DNA of 64,000 nucleotides. Source: Macrolepiota albuminosa (taxonomy: Eukaryota > Basidiomycota > Agaricomycetes > Agaricales > Agaricaceae). Position 1 is the first letter of the stretch; every line of letters begins with the position of its first letter. Shown piece after piece: positions 44,154 through 55,813 of the stretch. Under the pieces are notes generated by a model. That model had not been told where the DNA came from. It ran no database searches and was given only the letters and a program-made list of their open reading frames with translations. The position numbers were made by a program, and so were the translations under genes. Where the stretch lies: the NCBI GenBank assembly GCA_027475525.1, contig JAMWFC010000058.1, positions 186,001 through 250,000 on the forward strand, in the 5' to 3' direction.

Positions 44154-44864
44154 TGTCAGGTTCCGCTGAATCGGGGGCTTTCCGGGAAAGCGACGCCCTT
44201 ACGATGCGGACTTGATCTACGGATACTCGGGGGTCTGGAACTCCGGGGCTAGGACTCCGGGGTTCAAGACGAGGACAGGAGTAATCCCGGGAGAGGGGAC
44301 TAGAGTCCGGGGGTTTTGGATGAGAGTAGCTGAGGGTTAGAGGGGGTCGAGTCGTGAACCGGAGGTTCTAAGACGAGACCAAGTTAGTAATTTAAGAGTC
44401 GCGAAGTGCGTACCAAACTTATAGCACGCGAATACCAAGGCGTGCCAGTCGAAGCGTACCAAACGAGGCGTACCAGTCAAACAGAGGGCACGCAATATCC
44501 AAGTAACAGTTATGCAATATCAAGACTAGCGAATACAGTGGGGGGCTAGGCTATAAGTACTACGGGAACGTGTCTCGGGGTTCCGGGGTGTCTAGGATGA
44601 GTTCCGGGGGCCATTGAGTAGCGGGCAGGGACTGTATACCGGGATCGCGCGTGTGGGCCGCGCGATCAATTGGCGCGGGTGGAGCCGTGATGCGTGATGG
44701 GATCGTTGATCGGGGCTGGTGGCGGCTGATGGCGGTCCTTGATGCGCGTGATGGCGGTGCCGGCGGTCGTGATGGCGGGGCGTGTCTTGTGGGGTCGGAG
44801 GGAGGGTCCCGGAGGGTGTTCCGGGGGTGTCCCGGGGTGGGCCCGGAGGGAAGGGGTCGTGACA
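44154..44864 (-). repeat. G1 5' LTR (711 bp) with promoter
   Basis: On the minus strand a TATA-like CTTATAG at 44,557-44,551 lies 24-30 bases upstream of AGTCTTGATATT (44,527). The latter is the likely RNA 5' end and self-primer. The LTR is followed on the right by the GTGCT duplication. Confidence 0.9.
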
Positions 44865-44869
44865 GTGCT
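44865..44869. other. Target-site duplication of G1, right copy (GTGCT)
   Basis: Matches 34,150-34,154. Sequence beyond it (CACAAATTGGTCATTAAGCAGG) continues element R, as in the uninterrupted copy at about 45,518. Confidence 0.9.
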
Positions 44870-44961
44870 CACAAATTGGTCATTAAGCAGGACAGTTGCC
44901 TACGTATCCTGCATGCTATGCATGACAAACTAGGTCACTGAGATTTGTATGCTACTCTTAT
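44870..44961 (+). pseudogene. Element R, copy 1, continuation after G1
   Basis: Continues the integrase zinc-binding region (LVIKQDSCL, ILHAMHDKLGH, the second His of HHCC) and then stops abruptly at the start of copy 2. The two R copies are therefore arranged in tandem with a partial overlap of content. Confidence 0.65.
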
Positions 44962-46746
44962 GTTTCACTTCAAGCTTGTTCATGTTAAGGGCACTTTCCA
45001 TGGCCTCAACGGTCTCTCTAGGTGACCTCAGCAACTTGGCGACCTGGCAATCGATCCTAATGACGATAGCAACTTCAAAGATTGGATCGACTGCTTACAC
45101 AGCTTTATGCACTTTATTCAACAACCCATCTACCTTCTGCATTGGCAACAGCCCATCTACCTTCTGCATCGGCAACAGCCCACCACCATCTTCCTATATC
45201 CCATTATCCCTTACCAACCTGACACCTTTAGCGCTCTGCTTACTTTTTACACGGCAAGCATCTTTAGTCAAGATTCCCCTCCAGTAAAAGTTGTACAGGA
45301 ACCTCAACCGTTTAGAGAAGATAGTCACCAACTTACCTATAATGCGGTATCCAGGTCTACCAGAGCCCAAGCAGAAGATAAGCACCTCTTAGCCACGGAA
45401 CATTGGATACAAGATCTGAAGTATCCAGAGAACCTTAGCAATGATGAATATGCAATCTTTATTTGCTATGCTACTCACTTCTTCTTTACCAACAATTGTC
45501 TTTGGCAATGACATCGCAATGGCGCTCACAAGTTGGTCATCAAGCAGGACAGTTGCCTACAAATCCTACACACTATGCAAAATGAACTTGGTCACAGAGG
45601 TTTGTATACTACCTGAGCCATTCTCTTAGAGCATTTCCGGTGGCCACATATTAGCACCGATGTCGCCTGGTATATCCAGACTTGCCACCTTTGCCAGATT
45701 TAGCAGACTCGCCAAGTGCTTATCCCGCCTACCATTGCTACACTAGCACCTTTGTTTAGCAAGATCTATATTGACACTATACATATGCCCAAGTCTGGTT
45801 GCTATAAATATATCATCTAAGGACACTGCTTACTAATCCACTGGCCTGAATTCTGCATGCTCCAGCATGAGAATACTGATGCCAATGCCAAATGGCTCTT
45901 TGAGGATGTTATTTGCTGATAGGAAGCACTAAGAAAGATTGTCACAGATAATGGTGCACCAATCATTAAAGCTTTGACTTACCTTACCAAGAAGTACAAC
46001 ATTCACCACATCCGCATCTCTGGCTACAACAAGCATGCCAATGGTTTAGTGGAATGGCCTCACTTTGATGTGCGGCAAGCACTCTTCAAGGCAGTTGATG
46101 GCAATAAGTCTTGTTGGAGCGAGACGACTTATTTAGTATTTTGGTCAGAAAGAGTCACTATTTGTAAGTGCATGGGTTGTTCTCTCTATTATGCTGCTAC
46201 TGGCACCCATCCACTGCTCCCAGCTGACATTGTCAAAGCAACTTATCTCCAGCTGGCACCTAATAATATCTTAGCAACTACTGATCTAATTGCCAGACAC
46301 ACTATTGATCTCCAGCGATGACATGAGAACTTAGAGCAACTTCATAAGACTGTCTTTGCCACCCATTGCCTAGCCACACTTAGGTTTGAGACTGATCATA
46401 GTGCTATTATCAAGGACTATGACTTCCTAAGGGGTGTTCTAGTACTTATGCACAACTTCAGAATTGAGACCTTATATAACAAGAAGATGCGCTCACATTA
46501 TTTGGGGCCATTGGTAGTTATTTCTCGCAACCATGTAGGTGCTTATGTTTTTTGTGAATTAAATAGATCAGTGCTCTATAGACCTGTTGCTGCTTTCTGC
46601 TTACTGCTATATCTTGTCAGGAAACGCCTTGACTTGCTGCTCAAAGTACTAAATATCAATACCGCCAAACTCTGTGAGCTGGAAGAAACAGAGCTTTTAG
46701 ACAATGACAACTTGCTGACCATATTAGAGGAAGAAAAAAATGACTA
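44962..46746 (+). pseudogene. Element R, copy 2: Ty3/gypsy pol remnant (RNase H end to integrase C-terminus)
   Basis: It starts in the RNase H tail (FKLVHVKGTFHGLNGLSR). An integrase zinc-binding module (H near 45,518, LGHRG, then CHLCQI) and a DDE core follow: KIYIDTIHMP, IVTDNGAP and NGLVEWPHFDVRQ, where Arg after the catalytic Glu has become Trp. The last frame (46,448-46,746) is the integrase C-terminal barrel. At least five in-frame stops interrupt it, mostly readable as C-to-T changes (for example CGA to TGA near 46,320). A 27-bp tandem pair lies at 45,125-45,178. Dead. Confidence 0.8.
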
Positions 46747-47183
46747 AAAACATTATAAAAACTTGATAAGCCAATTCTTTTACTTACTTCCACTTTACTT
46801 TCCTTGCTGAACCACTTACAATACTACACTTCACAGACATTCTTTTTTTATATAATCAAGACGCAGCACTAGCAAATTGCCAATGCTTAGCACCTTGCAC
46901 AACTCTTGTCAAGGGTTTTTTGCTATGATGATCTACTAAGTGTTTCCCTTTTTTTAAGAAATCTGGCCAAGTCTCTCATCTACTACTGTCCTTACCATAT
47001 CTCACTTAAATTTTTACCATGTCTATTTCTTTCCCTTTTATATGTTTACTCAGTTCTTACTCTTCATGTTCAAAGTCACTAATTTTTCTAAATTCATTCT
47101 TTAAAACAGCAAACATGTTTATACAGCAATGAATAGGCAGCAATAACAAAATATACAAGACAGCCTATCTACTCTAAGGTCTG
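46747..47183. other. Spacer between R pol and its antisense gene
   Basis: AT-rich, no frame. It matches the position of the convergent spacer in G1 (36,832-37,094). Confidence 0.4.
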
Positions 47184-50100
47184 TCACTCTTCATCTTTGG
47201 TAGGCAACAAGGAATTGTTGCAAAGAGATAGGAGATTGGCAGCTGGTACCTGGTAAAGCACCTGCCACTCCAAGATGTCATAGCAATTGGCCTGGTACTC
47301 TTTTAGGGTGCTCAGGCTCCTCATCAAATTAGAGTAGCAAAGGCAAGAAGCCATAACTAGGCTTGTACTTTTTTCTTTTCCCGACTCAACGCTGTCTGCA
47401 TCTCTGCTGCTCAAATCGCCATCCTCTCCAAGATTTGAGGAGGGTGTAACACTGTCACTGAATAGACCAAGTCCTCTCCCAACCACTCATGAGAGTTGCC
47501 AGTGACTCTTGGCTGAGGTTGGGAGGTCTAAGACATGAGACCACTTGAAGTTGCCAAGTCCTCCCCCTTCCAACTTGCCCAGGAAGCAGGGGAATCCAAA
47601 GGCGGCAGCTCTTGCGAGTCACCAGAAACCTCCCACAAAGTCTCATCCAAGTCCCCCTTGGCATTTTTGTTGCCGCCTTCTACCTTGTCCTGGGCCTGCA
47701 TCCTCGTTCCAGCCTCCTTGACTACCACTGGCCCCCTAGTGCTCAAGGGCCCCTCCATCTTGACGTTAGGCTCTGCCACATTGCCTTGAGCACTCGAAGT
47801 CAAGGGACCAGCAGATGCACTCTTGGACAAGTCAATAAGTGACAATAACTGGCTAGGACTGGCCTCATTGCTAACTAAGGAAAGACAGCTGGTAGCAAGA
47901 GCTTCTTCCAGCTTCTTCACTTCGATGTCCTCAGCAGTTGGAGAGGAGGATAGTGTAGTACTGATAGTTCTGGGGCTTTCTTGAAGTCTTAGAAAGTGAC
48001 CTCTAATCCACACTAGTTAATAAGGTTGATGTATTGGGTGCTTCACAGAATATCAAATATCCTGATGGGCAGAAGAAGGTTCTCAAAAACTCCAGCCTAA
48101 GTAGTTCACTCCCTGGGAACCACCGAGCCTTTGTCTACCAATAGACTTCCAATAAGAGGTGTTCAATAAACTCTAGCCTAAGTGATTCATTCTCTGGGAA
48201 CCACTAAGCCTTTGCCTATCAATTGCCTGTCTATTCTCTACTAAACTTGGGCTATTTATACTGTTTTTCTGGTGCACAGACCACTATCTACACATGACTC
48301 TTTGTTGTTAACTTCTTAGCCTCCAGAACATATTTGATAGTCCAATTTCCCTTTTGAGAGGCATGTTTCGGTGCCACTAGTTCCACCATTCCTCCAGATG
48401 TCTCTGATTGCCACTTCTTCATTTGCTTCAGCTCCATTTAGCACGATCCCATTCATAGATCCTTCTTTCCACTTTTAGTGCTTTTCTGCATTCCATGCTT
48501 CTTTTGACATCCCTCCATGCTTCTTTTCCTTTCCCCTTTCAGTCATGTCAAATCAGGCATTGTCAGATCTGATCTTGATCTAGATCATCACAAATTGATC
48601 CCATTTCATCACTTCTGCCAGCTCCCATGCTTCCCCTCCCTATTACAGTGGTTGGACTATTGTTGAGCTGATAGTTTGAACTGGTCCCTGCCCTTTGTTC
48701 TGTACTGTCTGTGTATTTATTGGGGTGTTTTTGGAGATATAATTTGTTGAGACTGCTACCAGGAGGCTTATAGTTTTCAGCCCATAATTAAATGTTTATT
48801 TTGACTTCTAGTGCATGATGTGTTTCTGACTGCTAGTACAGCATCATATCAATGGTGACTCAATATGGATGCGCTTGGCTCTAGCCTTCCCCTTGCTAGA
48901 AGAGGAGGCCTTGCATTTTTCTTGGTGCTCATCAGCATCGTGCTTGCCAATGGTTTCAGATCCATCTTCTTGGCATGTTGGCAACACTAAGAAGGTCTTG
49001 CTGATGGTGGCCACCTCACCAGAGACGACCCTGCTCCTCTCCTGCTCTATGAACTCTCACACCCTCTTGACCAGAACTGCCCACAAGAAGGTGCATTTGA
49101 CAATAGCATCTGGTGTGCCACCATGCTCATGACTTTTAGTGCCATTGATTGTACAGGCATGCTTTAGCACCCCAAAACAGTAACAAGACTGGGATCCAGT
49201 AGAAAACCAGCATCTCTCTGGGTCATTGTCTGCCTAGCACTTGTCACACTAGCAAGCAGTCAGCAGCAAAAAAGAGGAACAAAGAGAGATAAGGTTCCTT
49301 ACCACACTTTGAGCATCCTTAAACTCTTGGCGCTCCATCAAGGCAACTGTCCTCTTTCTTTTTATTTCCAGCATCATCACATCTTCCTCCTGCTCTTTGT
49401 CCAATATTGCCTCCTCCTATTGAGTCGCCAACAGACCCTTCAGCTCACTGTTGCTAAAAGAAGTCTGGGTTGGCAACTGTAAACTAAGAGTCAGCAATCA
49501 GTTAGGAACAAGTATGAGGCTGCTTACCGTATACTAAGGGGCCTTCCCTTTGCAAGACTAAAGAGATGTTGGCAATGCCCAGCAGTGGTAAGAGAAAATA
49601 AAACTTACCCAGCTTGACTGAGAAGCCTGGTCTGCTTGCTAGCAGTGCCAGGCTCTATGCACTACCGGCATGAGAACCCTTGCTTAAACCAGCCTGTTGA
49701 CTCCTGCCTTTTTGCAATGAGCACCTTTTTACAATAAATGCCTTTTTGCAACAAGTGCCTTCTCTTTGCCAATGTTCTCTTCCTCACCAGCAGCCTCGCA
49801 TTCCTCCTAGACCCTGGTCTTCTTTTTGGCATTATAGGAAGCCTCTGCCAGCACCTCCTTGCAAATTGCTGCCATTTCTGCATCTACTTGAAGAGTAGCG
49901 AGAGATGCCAGGACTTCTTGCTTGCTGCGAGAGGATAAGTCAGACCAAAGCTAAGTCAAATAAATAGTTAGAGATACTCACTCAGTTGCCAAAGCACTTA
50001 CTGTCATTGGCAATGCTCCTGATAAAATGTCCTTCAGCTCATCCTCAATAGTTAAAACAGGAGGAGGCATCTAGGAATTTGATCAGTTGGCAACATGGCA

Positions 50101-50632
50101 AGGCAAGCTATGACTTACAAAGCAAGAGAAAAGGTGCCAGCTACTCTGCACTAAGATTGTCAACATACTGAGCTCAGCACCACTCCCACACCTCAATTTT
50201 CCTGTCTCAGCCTATGCCAAGAACATGGACTTTGTACCAGCGCTCTAACAATTTCATTATGGCAACAATCAGGTTTGGAGATGCCTCTGCACCCACATTC
50301 TTGATGTGTCTAATAAAAAGGTTGGCCTTGATGATATAAAAAGAGGTGGCTTCTTGAGCCTCAAGCAACAGCATGAGTGGCAGAGTTGGAATATGGAAAA
50401 ACATTTTTACAGTGGAGTGTCAGGGATTTTTCAAAAAATAAAATGAAGTCCCAACTTACGTGCTAGGACTATAAGTGGAATTCAGAAAAAATGCACTGGC
50501 CACTAGTCACAAAATGGTAACAGTAGCTATTTTTAGTGACTGACAACAGTCAATTTTTCAGTTGGGGAGAGATGATAGAACCTCACACAGGTTAGGTGCA
50601 TCAATGGCAGGCTCAGCATCAGCTTTAGACAT
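47184..50632 (-). pseudogene. Element R antisense gene: Cys-cluster and coiled-coil protein, decayed
   Basis: It reads opposite to R pol and lies between pol and the probable 3' LTR, as in G1/G2. An ATG at 50,632-50,630 opens MSKADAEPAID. Later exons include a helical segment (LLLEAQEATSFYIIKANLF, 50,207-50,404), a coiled coil with stops (about 49,700-49,940 and 49,380-49,460), a Cys cluster near 49,100-49,250 (CDKC, DPERCW, SQSCYCF, HACTINGT), an acidic linker (47,528-48,013) and a C-terminal frame (47,184-47,486). Frames contain several stops, and a probable insertion lies at 48,015-48,865. Exon limits are approximate. The protein is not alignable by eye with the G1 gene except for the order of parts. 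Confidence 0.5.
48015..48865. mobile_element. Probable solo LTR or non-autonomous insertion within the R antisense gene
   Basis: A segment without frame separates two coding stretches. It contains two copies of an 81-bp-period block (CTCYAGCCTAAGTRRTTCA... at 48,091 and 48,172) and TATA-like stretches. Boundaries and target duplication were not resolved. Confidence 0.35.
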
Positions 50633-51510
50633 CTTGCCACACTTATTTCAAACTTAGCACATGCAATTTATCCATTTTAAGCCATTTTTAATGGCCACAT
50701 GCAGCAAGTGATATACCTAATTAGTAATAGTGCTGATGGCAGCTGGCAGCTGGAATGACAAGTGACAGTGGGCATCATGCAGTTGGCAAGCATTAACAGA
50801 TCAGCACGTGGTATCACTAGCCAGTAGCAGCACTTACAAGTAGGAATGATAGTATTTCCCTATAATTGACAGCTTGGTGTTTCATCTTAGTGCCTGGCAC
50901 CACTTAGTGCCCTCTCATTACTTGAACAGACAGTATTCTCATCAACTTCTCAGTATTTAGTTTAATGCACAGCAACTACTTACATTCTTTTCAGTTCACT
51001 GCTCCTTGGCAACGCTTAGCTGCTTAGCAATGGTGAACTCAGTTTACTATAAATATTTACTGTTGTTACTAGTTAAACAGAAAACAGAGTACCCTGTTTA
51101 CACCCCTCAGCTCACCTCACAGTTCAGATTTCTTTTGAGCTGACTAAGTTCATAGTTGTCAACTGTCTAAACACTCTTAGCCTGCTTGCCGCAGTTACAC
51201 TTATGGAACCTATATGCCTTGTACATACAGCAGGCATTACGCAACTTAGTCATTGCTAAGCCTCTAATTCCCTTACTGCATTGTCTTGCCACACATACTT
51301 GTATTCACCTCCTTACCTCCTTTAGGTGTACTTTGTCTTTAGTGCACTATCCTTGCCACACCCCCTTGCTGACTACCATTATTGGCCTTCACCAAATCTT
51401 GCCATACAACTCAATTTCTGACTTGTTCTCTGAGAACTGCCTGGGACTCCTTCAACCTTAGCATGCCCAATGCATTTTTATACAGGTCAGTAGCCATAAA
51501 CTGTATCTGC
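50566..51510 (+). repeat. Probable 3' LTR of element R
   Basis: A purine tract GGGGAGAGA ends at about 50,565 and is followed by TGATAGAACC, a plausible LTR start. A TATAAATA box lies near 51,047-51,054. The antisense ATG (50,632) would then lie inside the LTR. The right end is not clear, and no partner LTR is present in the window. Confidence 0.4.
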
Positions 51511-51924
51511 TACTGATCTACTTTTGGGCATTATCAATGGAAGTAGAGTTGCAAGAGTTTTCAGTTCTCAAAGCATCTGGAATCCTCAATCTATCAAGCA
51601 AGCCTTTCTTCTGTGTACTAAGATAAGTCTTTTTCCTCAATTTTTCATTTCTTTGTCTTCTGCTCACGCCCATCAGATTGAGCCCTCTGTGATGCATCTG
51701 AGTCTGATGAGTTTCCACATGATGAACTTCAAGGTTTCCTGAGTGATTGCTCTCTGCATGTCTGACAATGGCAAAATGTCTCAACTTGAACTCTATTGGT
51801 GCCATCTTTGAGGTACTCTCCTGGCTCATCTCCATATCAATGCGATTCAACAGGCTGTTCATTTGAGGATCATGATCTCTTGACTCTTTCTTTGTGTTCA
51901 ACACATCTCCCTCTTTCCCTTTCC
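51511..51924 (-). other. Unidentified sequence between R LTR and LINE-2
   Basis: A minus-strand frame runs through here into the LINE poly(A) (as a Lys run), with a hydrophilic, unrecognised product. It may be a fragment of an older gene or element into which the LINE inserted. Confidence 0.35.
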
Positions 51925-52445
51925 TTTTTTTTTTTTTTTTTTTTTTTTTGGAGTAGCGTTCATAGTGGAAAGACAACGCCATAGTTGTCTCCTTCCCACC
52001 TGCTGTGCTGAACACCCAGGATTCCAACCAGGTTCCAATAACGGTCAGCTAAAGAGTTCCGCAAGGAAATGCCTTTACACACAAAGTGTGGGACTACGGG
52101 CTCAGTATGGAGAGTTAACCTACTCCTGCAATGCTGAGCCCACTACCCACTAGAAACCCCGCCCTGTCTGTCCTCGGAGACACGTGAGGAATCATCCTCC
52201 AGCCCAGTACCTGCCCACGTTTCTTGTAGGATGGCCTCTACCTGAGCTTTCTTCCCCGACTTAGGGACCATAGTTTTCCTATCAAGATCTACCCTGTTCT
52301 CCATTTGCTTGCGCCACCTCCCAGAGACCTCACCGGGTGTGAGGGGCGAGTCGTCTTTGCTAATGACCCGTTCGCATCTCAATACCCAAATTATGTATGC
52401 TGATTCCACTACCAAGATCCTTAACAGTCTAGTGAGGCCTGCTGA

Positions 52446-55400
52446 TCAGATCGTATCTGTAGAGTCCAATTTCTGCACTGTACTTCCAATGATCAAGGCG
52501 GGACTCTGGAGACTTAAAGGTGCCCCAGTCTTATTTTTCCACAAATTGCTTGCTAGGCCCCATACTATTCTTTGCCCTGGGCTCGAGCATTTGGTTAGGA
52601 TATGATCCATTGAGTCGATGTTGTTATCATGTTTACATATAGCACGGTCCTTGAGTTCCTGTTTCATTGAAGGCCTGTCCCAATGTAGGCCTACTTTATA
52701 CATGTCGTGCGTCAGTTTCCACAGGAACAATGTTACTTTCTTAGAGAAGTCTTTGTTTCTGATTCCCTTCCAGATGGACCGTTCTTCTGGTAGCCTCTCA
52801 TCTATGGACTTAATGTAGAGCTGGATGTCTTTCAGCATCTTCCGAGTTCTAGGTCTTTCCAGGCACTCTGCCAGGCTTTTTATAGTTCTATAAGCCAGGG
52901 CCTGTGTCATGCTGGAGAGGCATGCTCCAGTCAGGTGGAGTTCTTCTGGGATGGGGGGGAGTGTCATTATTCTGTCTCTGGTTAGGGCGCTGGTGGCAAG
53001 GGACTTTGCCAAGATCTCTTGGTGAGACATCGGCTCCTCAGTTAAGTCGTAGAAGGCAATTTTCGCTCTATGCATCCTGAGGCGCCCAAATAGTATATGC
53101 AGGAGTCCTGCGTCCTGTATGCCATAGAAACTCTCATCTTCTATTTTTGTCATATCCTTCGTCAGTAGATCAAGAATTGCGCTGGATCTTAGGTTAATCA
53201 TCAGAGGATTGTTTATGCCCCCTTGATAGAGGCCAGAATTATCGCTATCAGAGAGGCAGAGACCTTGGTGTTGCGGTTTATATTCAGCCATTTTGCACCC
53301 CCACTGATGTCCTCTCTCCCTGAAAAAACTACTCCAGCTCCTACTAGGTTGAACACATATACCCCATCTAGGGTATTTCCCTCTATTCCAGAGCGGTACT
53401 TTCCATGAAATGAGACACTCAGCTACTCGTTCTGATTGGCTGCTTGGATGCGTGGGTAAAGCTTATTGCACTTTGCTCCGGACGTGAAAATTCTAAAAGC
53501 ATTGCCTACATACCCCTTGGTGGTTAGGTTTGAATTGAAATCTTTTGGCACCTCTTCTAAGGGGGTCCCCCCTCCTTCAGCGTCTGGTTGGTCTTCATTT
53601 GGTCTTTTCCTGGGGTCCCACTTTTCAGGAAGGGTATCAAGCATTGCGCCAGCTCTTCTCATGCATAGGTTTGGGTGTGAGCACCCCGATTCCTCATCGA
53701 TTTTCATGCAGTCTCCACACTCACACTCTGATGTGTCCTGGTGCATGGGATCGTTTATAGCTTCCGCTAGACAGACCGCATCCTTAACAAGATGAATCGA
53801 GTGCTTAGTTTTCAGGCAATTCGCGACTCTACCAGAGTTCATCCTTCTGATTTTGTTGCTTGCTTCGATGTGGTACCACATCGGCATGTTCATGCTTATG
53901 TTGTTTTCTACTTCTATATTCTCTAGCCTTACATTGAAGTCTTTTGCAGTCTTGAACAAGCTTGTTATATCCAGGCATATCTCGCCCTTGCTCAAGGATT
54001 TAGATTTCCACGATTGGAGGAAGGGACTTAATTTTATCTGCATGTCGACCTTTCCTTCGGACAAGGGTATATTTATCGCCATAAGAGCATCCGCTACTAG
54101 CGCCCATAGCAGTCTAAAAGGGCCAAAATTAAGGTATGACTTCAGCCACATGATGTCGATGGCCTTGTTTCTTGTCCTGATGTCAATTAAGGCATGACCT
54201 CCTTCTTCAATCCTTTTGAAGAGAGTTCGTTCATTTATTAAGGGATTCTTTCCCTCCCACATGAATGTGTTGACTCATTTTGTGAGCAGCTTTTCTACAT
54301 GTTTTGGCATACCCTGTACTTGCGTGAGGTACTGTGACATACCTGCCACAACCATCTGCAAGATTAACTTTCTCCCCTCCATTGTAGAGTGGCTTTTCTC
54401 CCACATGGACAGTGCCTTGTCAATCTTTTCAATCGTGCTGGACCATGGTGCTCCTATATCAATTTCATTGCCATACCAGGCACCTAATATACGGATCACA
54501 TCTCCGTCTTCTGTTATGTGAATACTATCTGAGATACGATTGCTGTCCGGCCTTAGTCTTCTATTGCTTATAAGGTCTGCTCTGAAAGTTTTTACACCTA
54601 GTGGTATGATCTCAGTTTTAGAGGTGTTGAACTTTGCCCTAGATGCAATGCACCAGTCGTTCAGAATTTCTTCTAGTGATTCCAGGTCGCTTTCTTCAGA
54701 AAGAAATGTAGTTGTGTCGTCTGCGAAAAGAGTAGCTATTAATTTTTCACTGTGACCTGGGATGTTAAAGCCCTTCAAATTCGACTCGCATAGGAACGCG
54801 GCTAGTGGCTTGATTGCCAGGTCGAACAATAGACATGAGAGGGGATCCTCTTGCCTTACGCCCCTTGTTACCTGCCACGGGGTACTGAAAAAACCATTGA
54901 TCATGATCTTGGTCTCCGCTCCCCAATATAGGGACTTAATTGTGTTAATGAGGCTGAGTGGGATGCCAAATGTTTCTAAGGTTCTCCATAGATATTCATG
55001 GTCTATCTTATCGTAGGCCTTCTCTTGATTGAGTGCCACGATCATGCCATTCTGCTCAGTCGCCTCAGCATAATGAATCATCATTCGAATCAGTTTGGTT
55101 TGGTCACTGATACTCTTACCAGGGATGAAGCCTGCTTGGTTTGGGTGAACCAGAACCGTTATGACCTCAGCAAACCTTTCAGCAAGAATTTTTGTGAACA
55201 GTTTGTAATCCGTGTTCAGGCACGTAATCGGTCTATAGTTGGCTATATCCATCCTGTCGTTTTTTTTGTACAAAGGGCACATCTACCCTTCTGCAAAAGG
55301 GGATTTTTCTATTAGCCCAAATTCTTGAATATCAATATATACTCTATTTAGGAGTTCAAGCACGTCAAAGGTTGGTCTCTGAGAGCCACCACTTGTGTTC

Positions 55401-55693
55401 AGCCTTGAATCATTCACATATTGGTCATTCAGTGACTTCCAAAACTCGTAGGGGATTCCGTCTAGTCCTGGGGCTGAGGCATTTTTCGATTTCTTGAGAG
55501 CCTTGGAGATTTCCACTTTGGATATTGCTGCTCCCAACTTCCTATTTTGTTGCGGGCTGGTCTGAGCTTTAATGTTGCTTAGGACTTTGGTGATCTTTTC
55601 CTCCCTGATTTCCTCGGGAACATCCTGGAATTGGTGCTGTAAGTTGTCATGGTAGTTTCTGTCAGGGGACTCCTCATTTCTTTCTTCTTTCAC
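52446..55693 (-). pseudogene. LINE-2 reverse transcriptase region, inactive
   Basis: RT motifs in order are YKKNDR..NYRPI, NQAGFIPGKSISDQ, VALNQEKAYDKIDH (motif A), TRGVRQEDPLS and TLFADDTTTFLS (motif C). Motif A has Asn where the catalytic Asp is expected (LNQEKAYD for LDQEKAYD), a single G-to-A change. Two in-frame stops (55,282 and about 54,272) and a later frameshift add to this. Enzyme activity is therefore not expected. Confidence 0.8.
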
Positions 55694-55813
55694 TCTTTAT
55701 TTCTTCACTCTCCTTTCATTCACTTCCTTATTTCTTTGTCAGGGGACTCCTCATTTCTTTCTTCTTTCACTCTTTATTTCTTCACTCTCCTTTCATTCAC
55801 TTCCTTATTTCTT
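55660..55813. repeat. 77-bp direct duplication in LINE-2
   Basis: 55,660-55,736 equals 55,737-55,813. Same length as the five duplications in G1 and G2, in an unrelated element. Confidence 0.9.

Larger units (their letters stand above)
34155..44864 (-). mobile_element. G1: Ty3/gypsy chromovirus with antisense gene (10,710 bp)
   Basis: Complete element in minus orientation. 5' LTR 44,154-44,864, gag 41,394-44,123, pol 37,095 to about 41,487, antisense gene 34,997-36,831 and 3' LTR 34,155-34,865. The LTRs are 711 bp each, and I saw a single difference (34,698 G against 44,701 A region), so insertion is recent. It interrupts element R. It has a chromodomain, so it belongs to the chromovirus branch. 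Confidence 0.93.

Noticed and set aside
48869..49132. Plus-strand frame at 48,869-49,132
   Set aside because: The minus strand here carries the Cys-cluster segment of the R antisense gene, so the plus frame is a shadow.
51518..52027. 169-codon minus frame containing a Lys run
   Set aside because: It reads through the LINE poly(A) tail and joins unrelated sequence.
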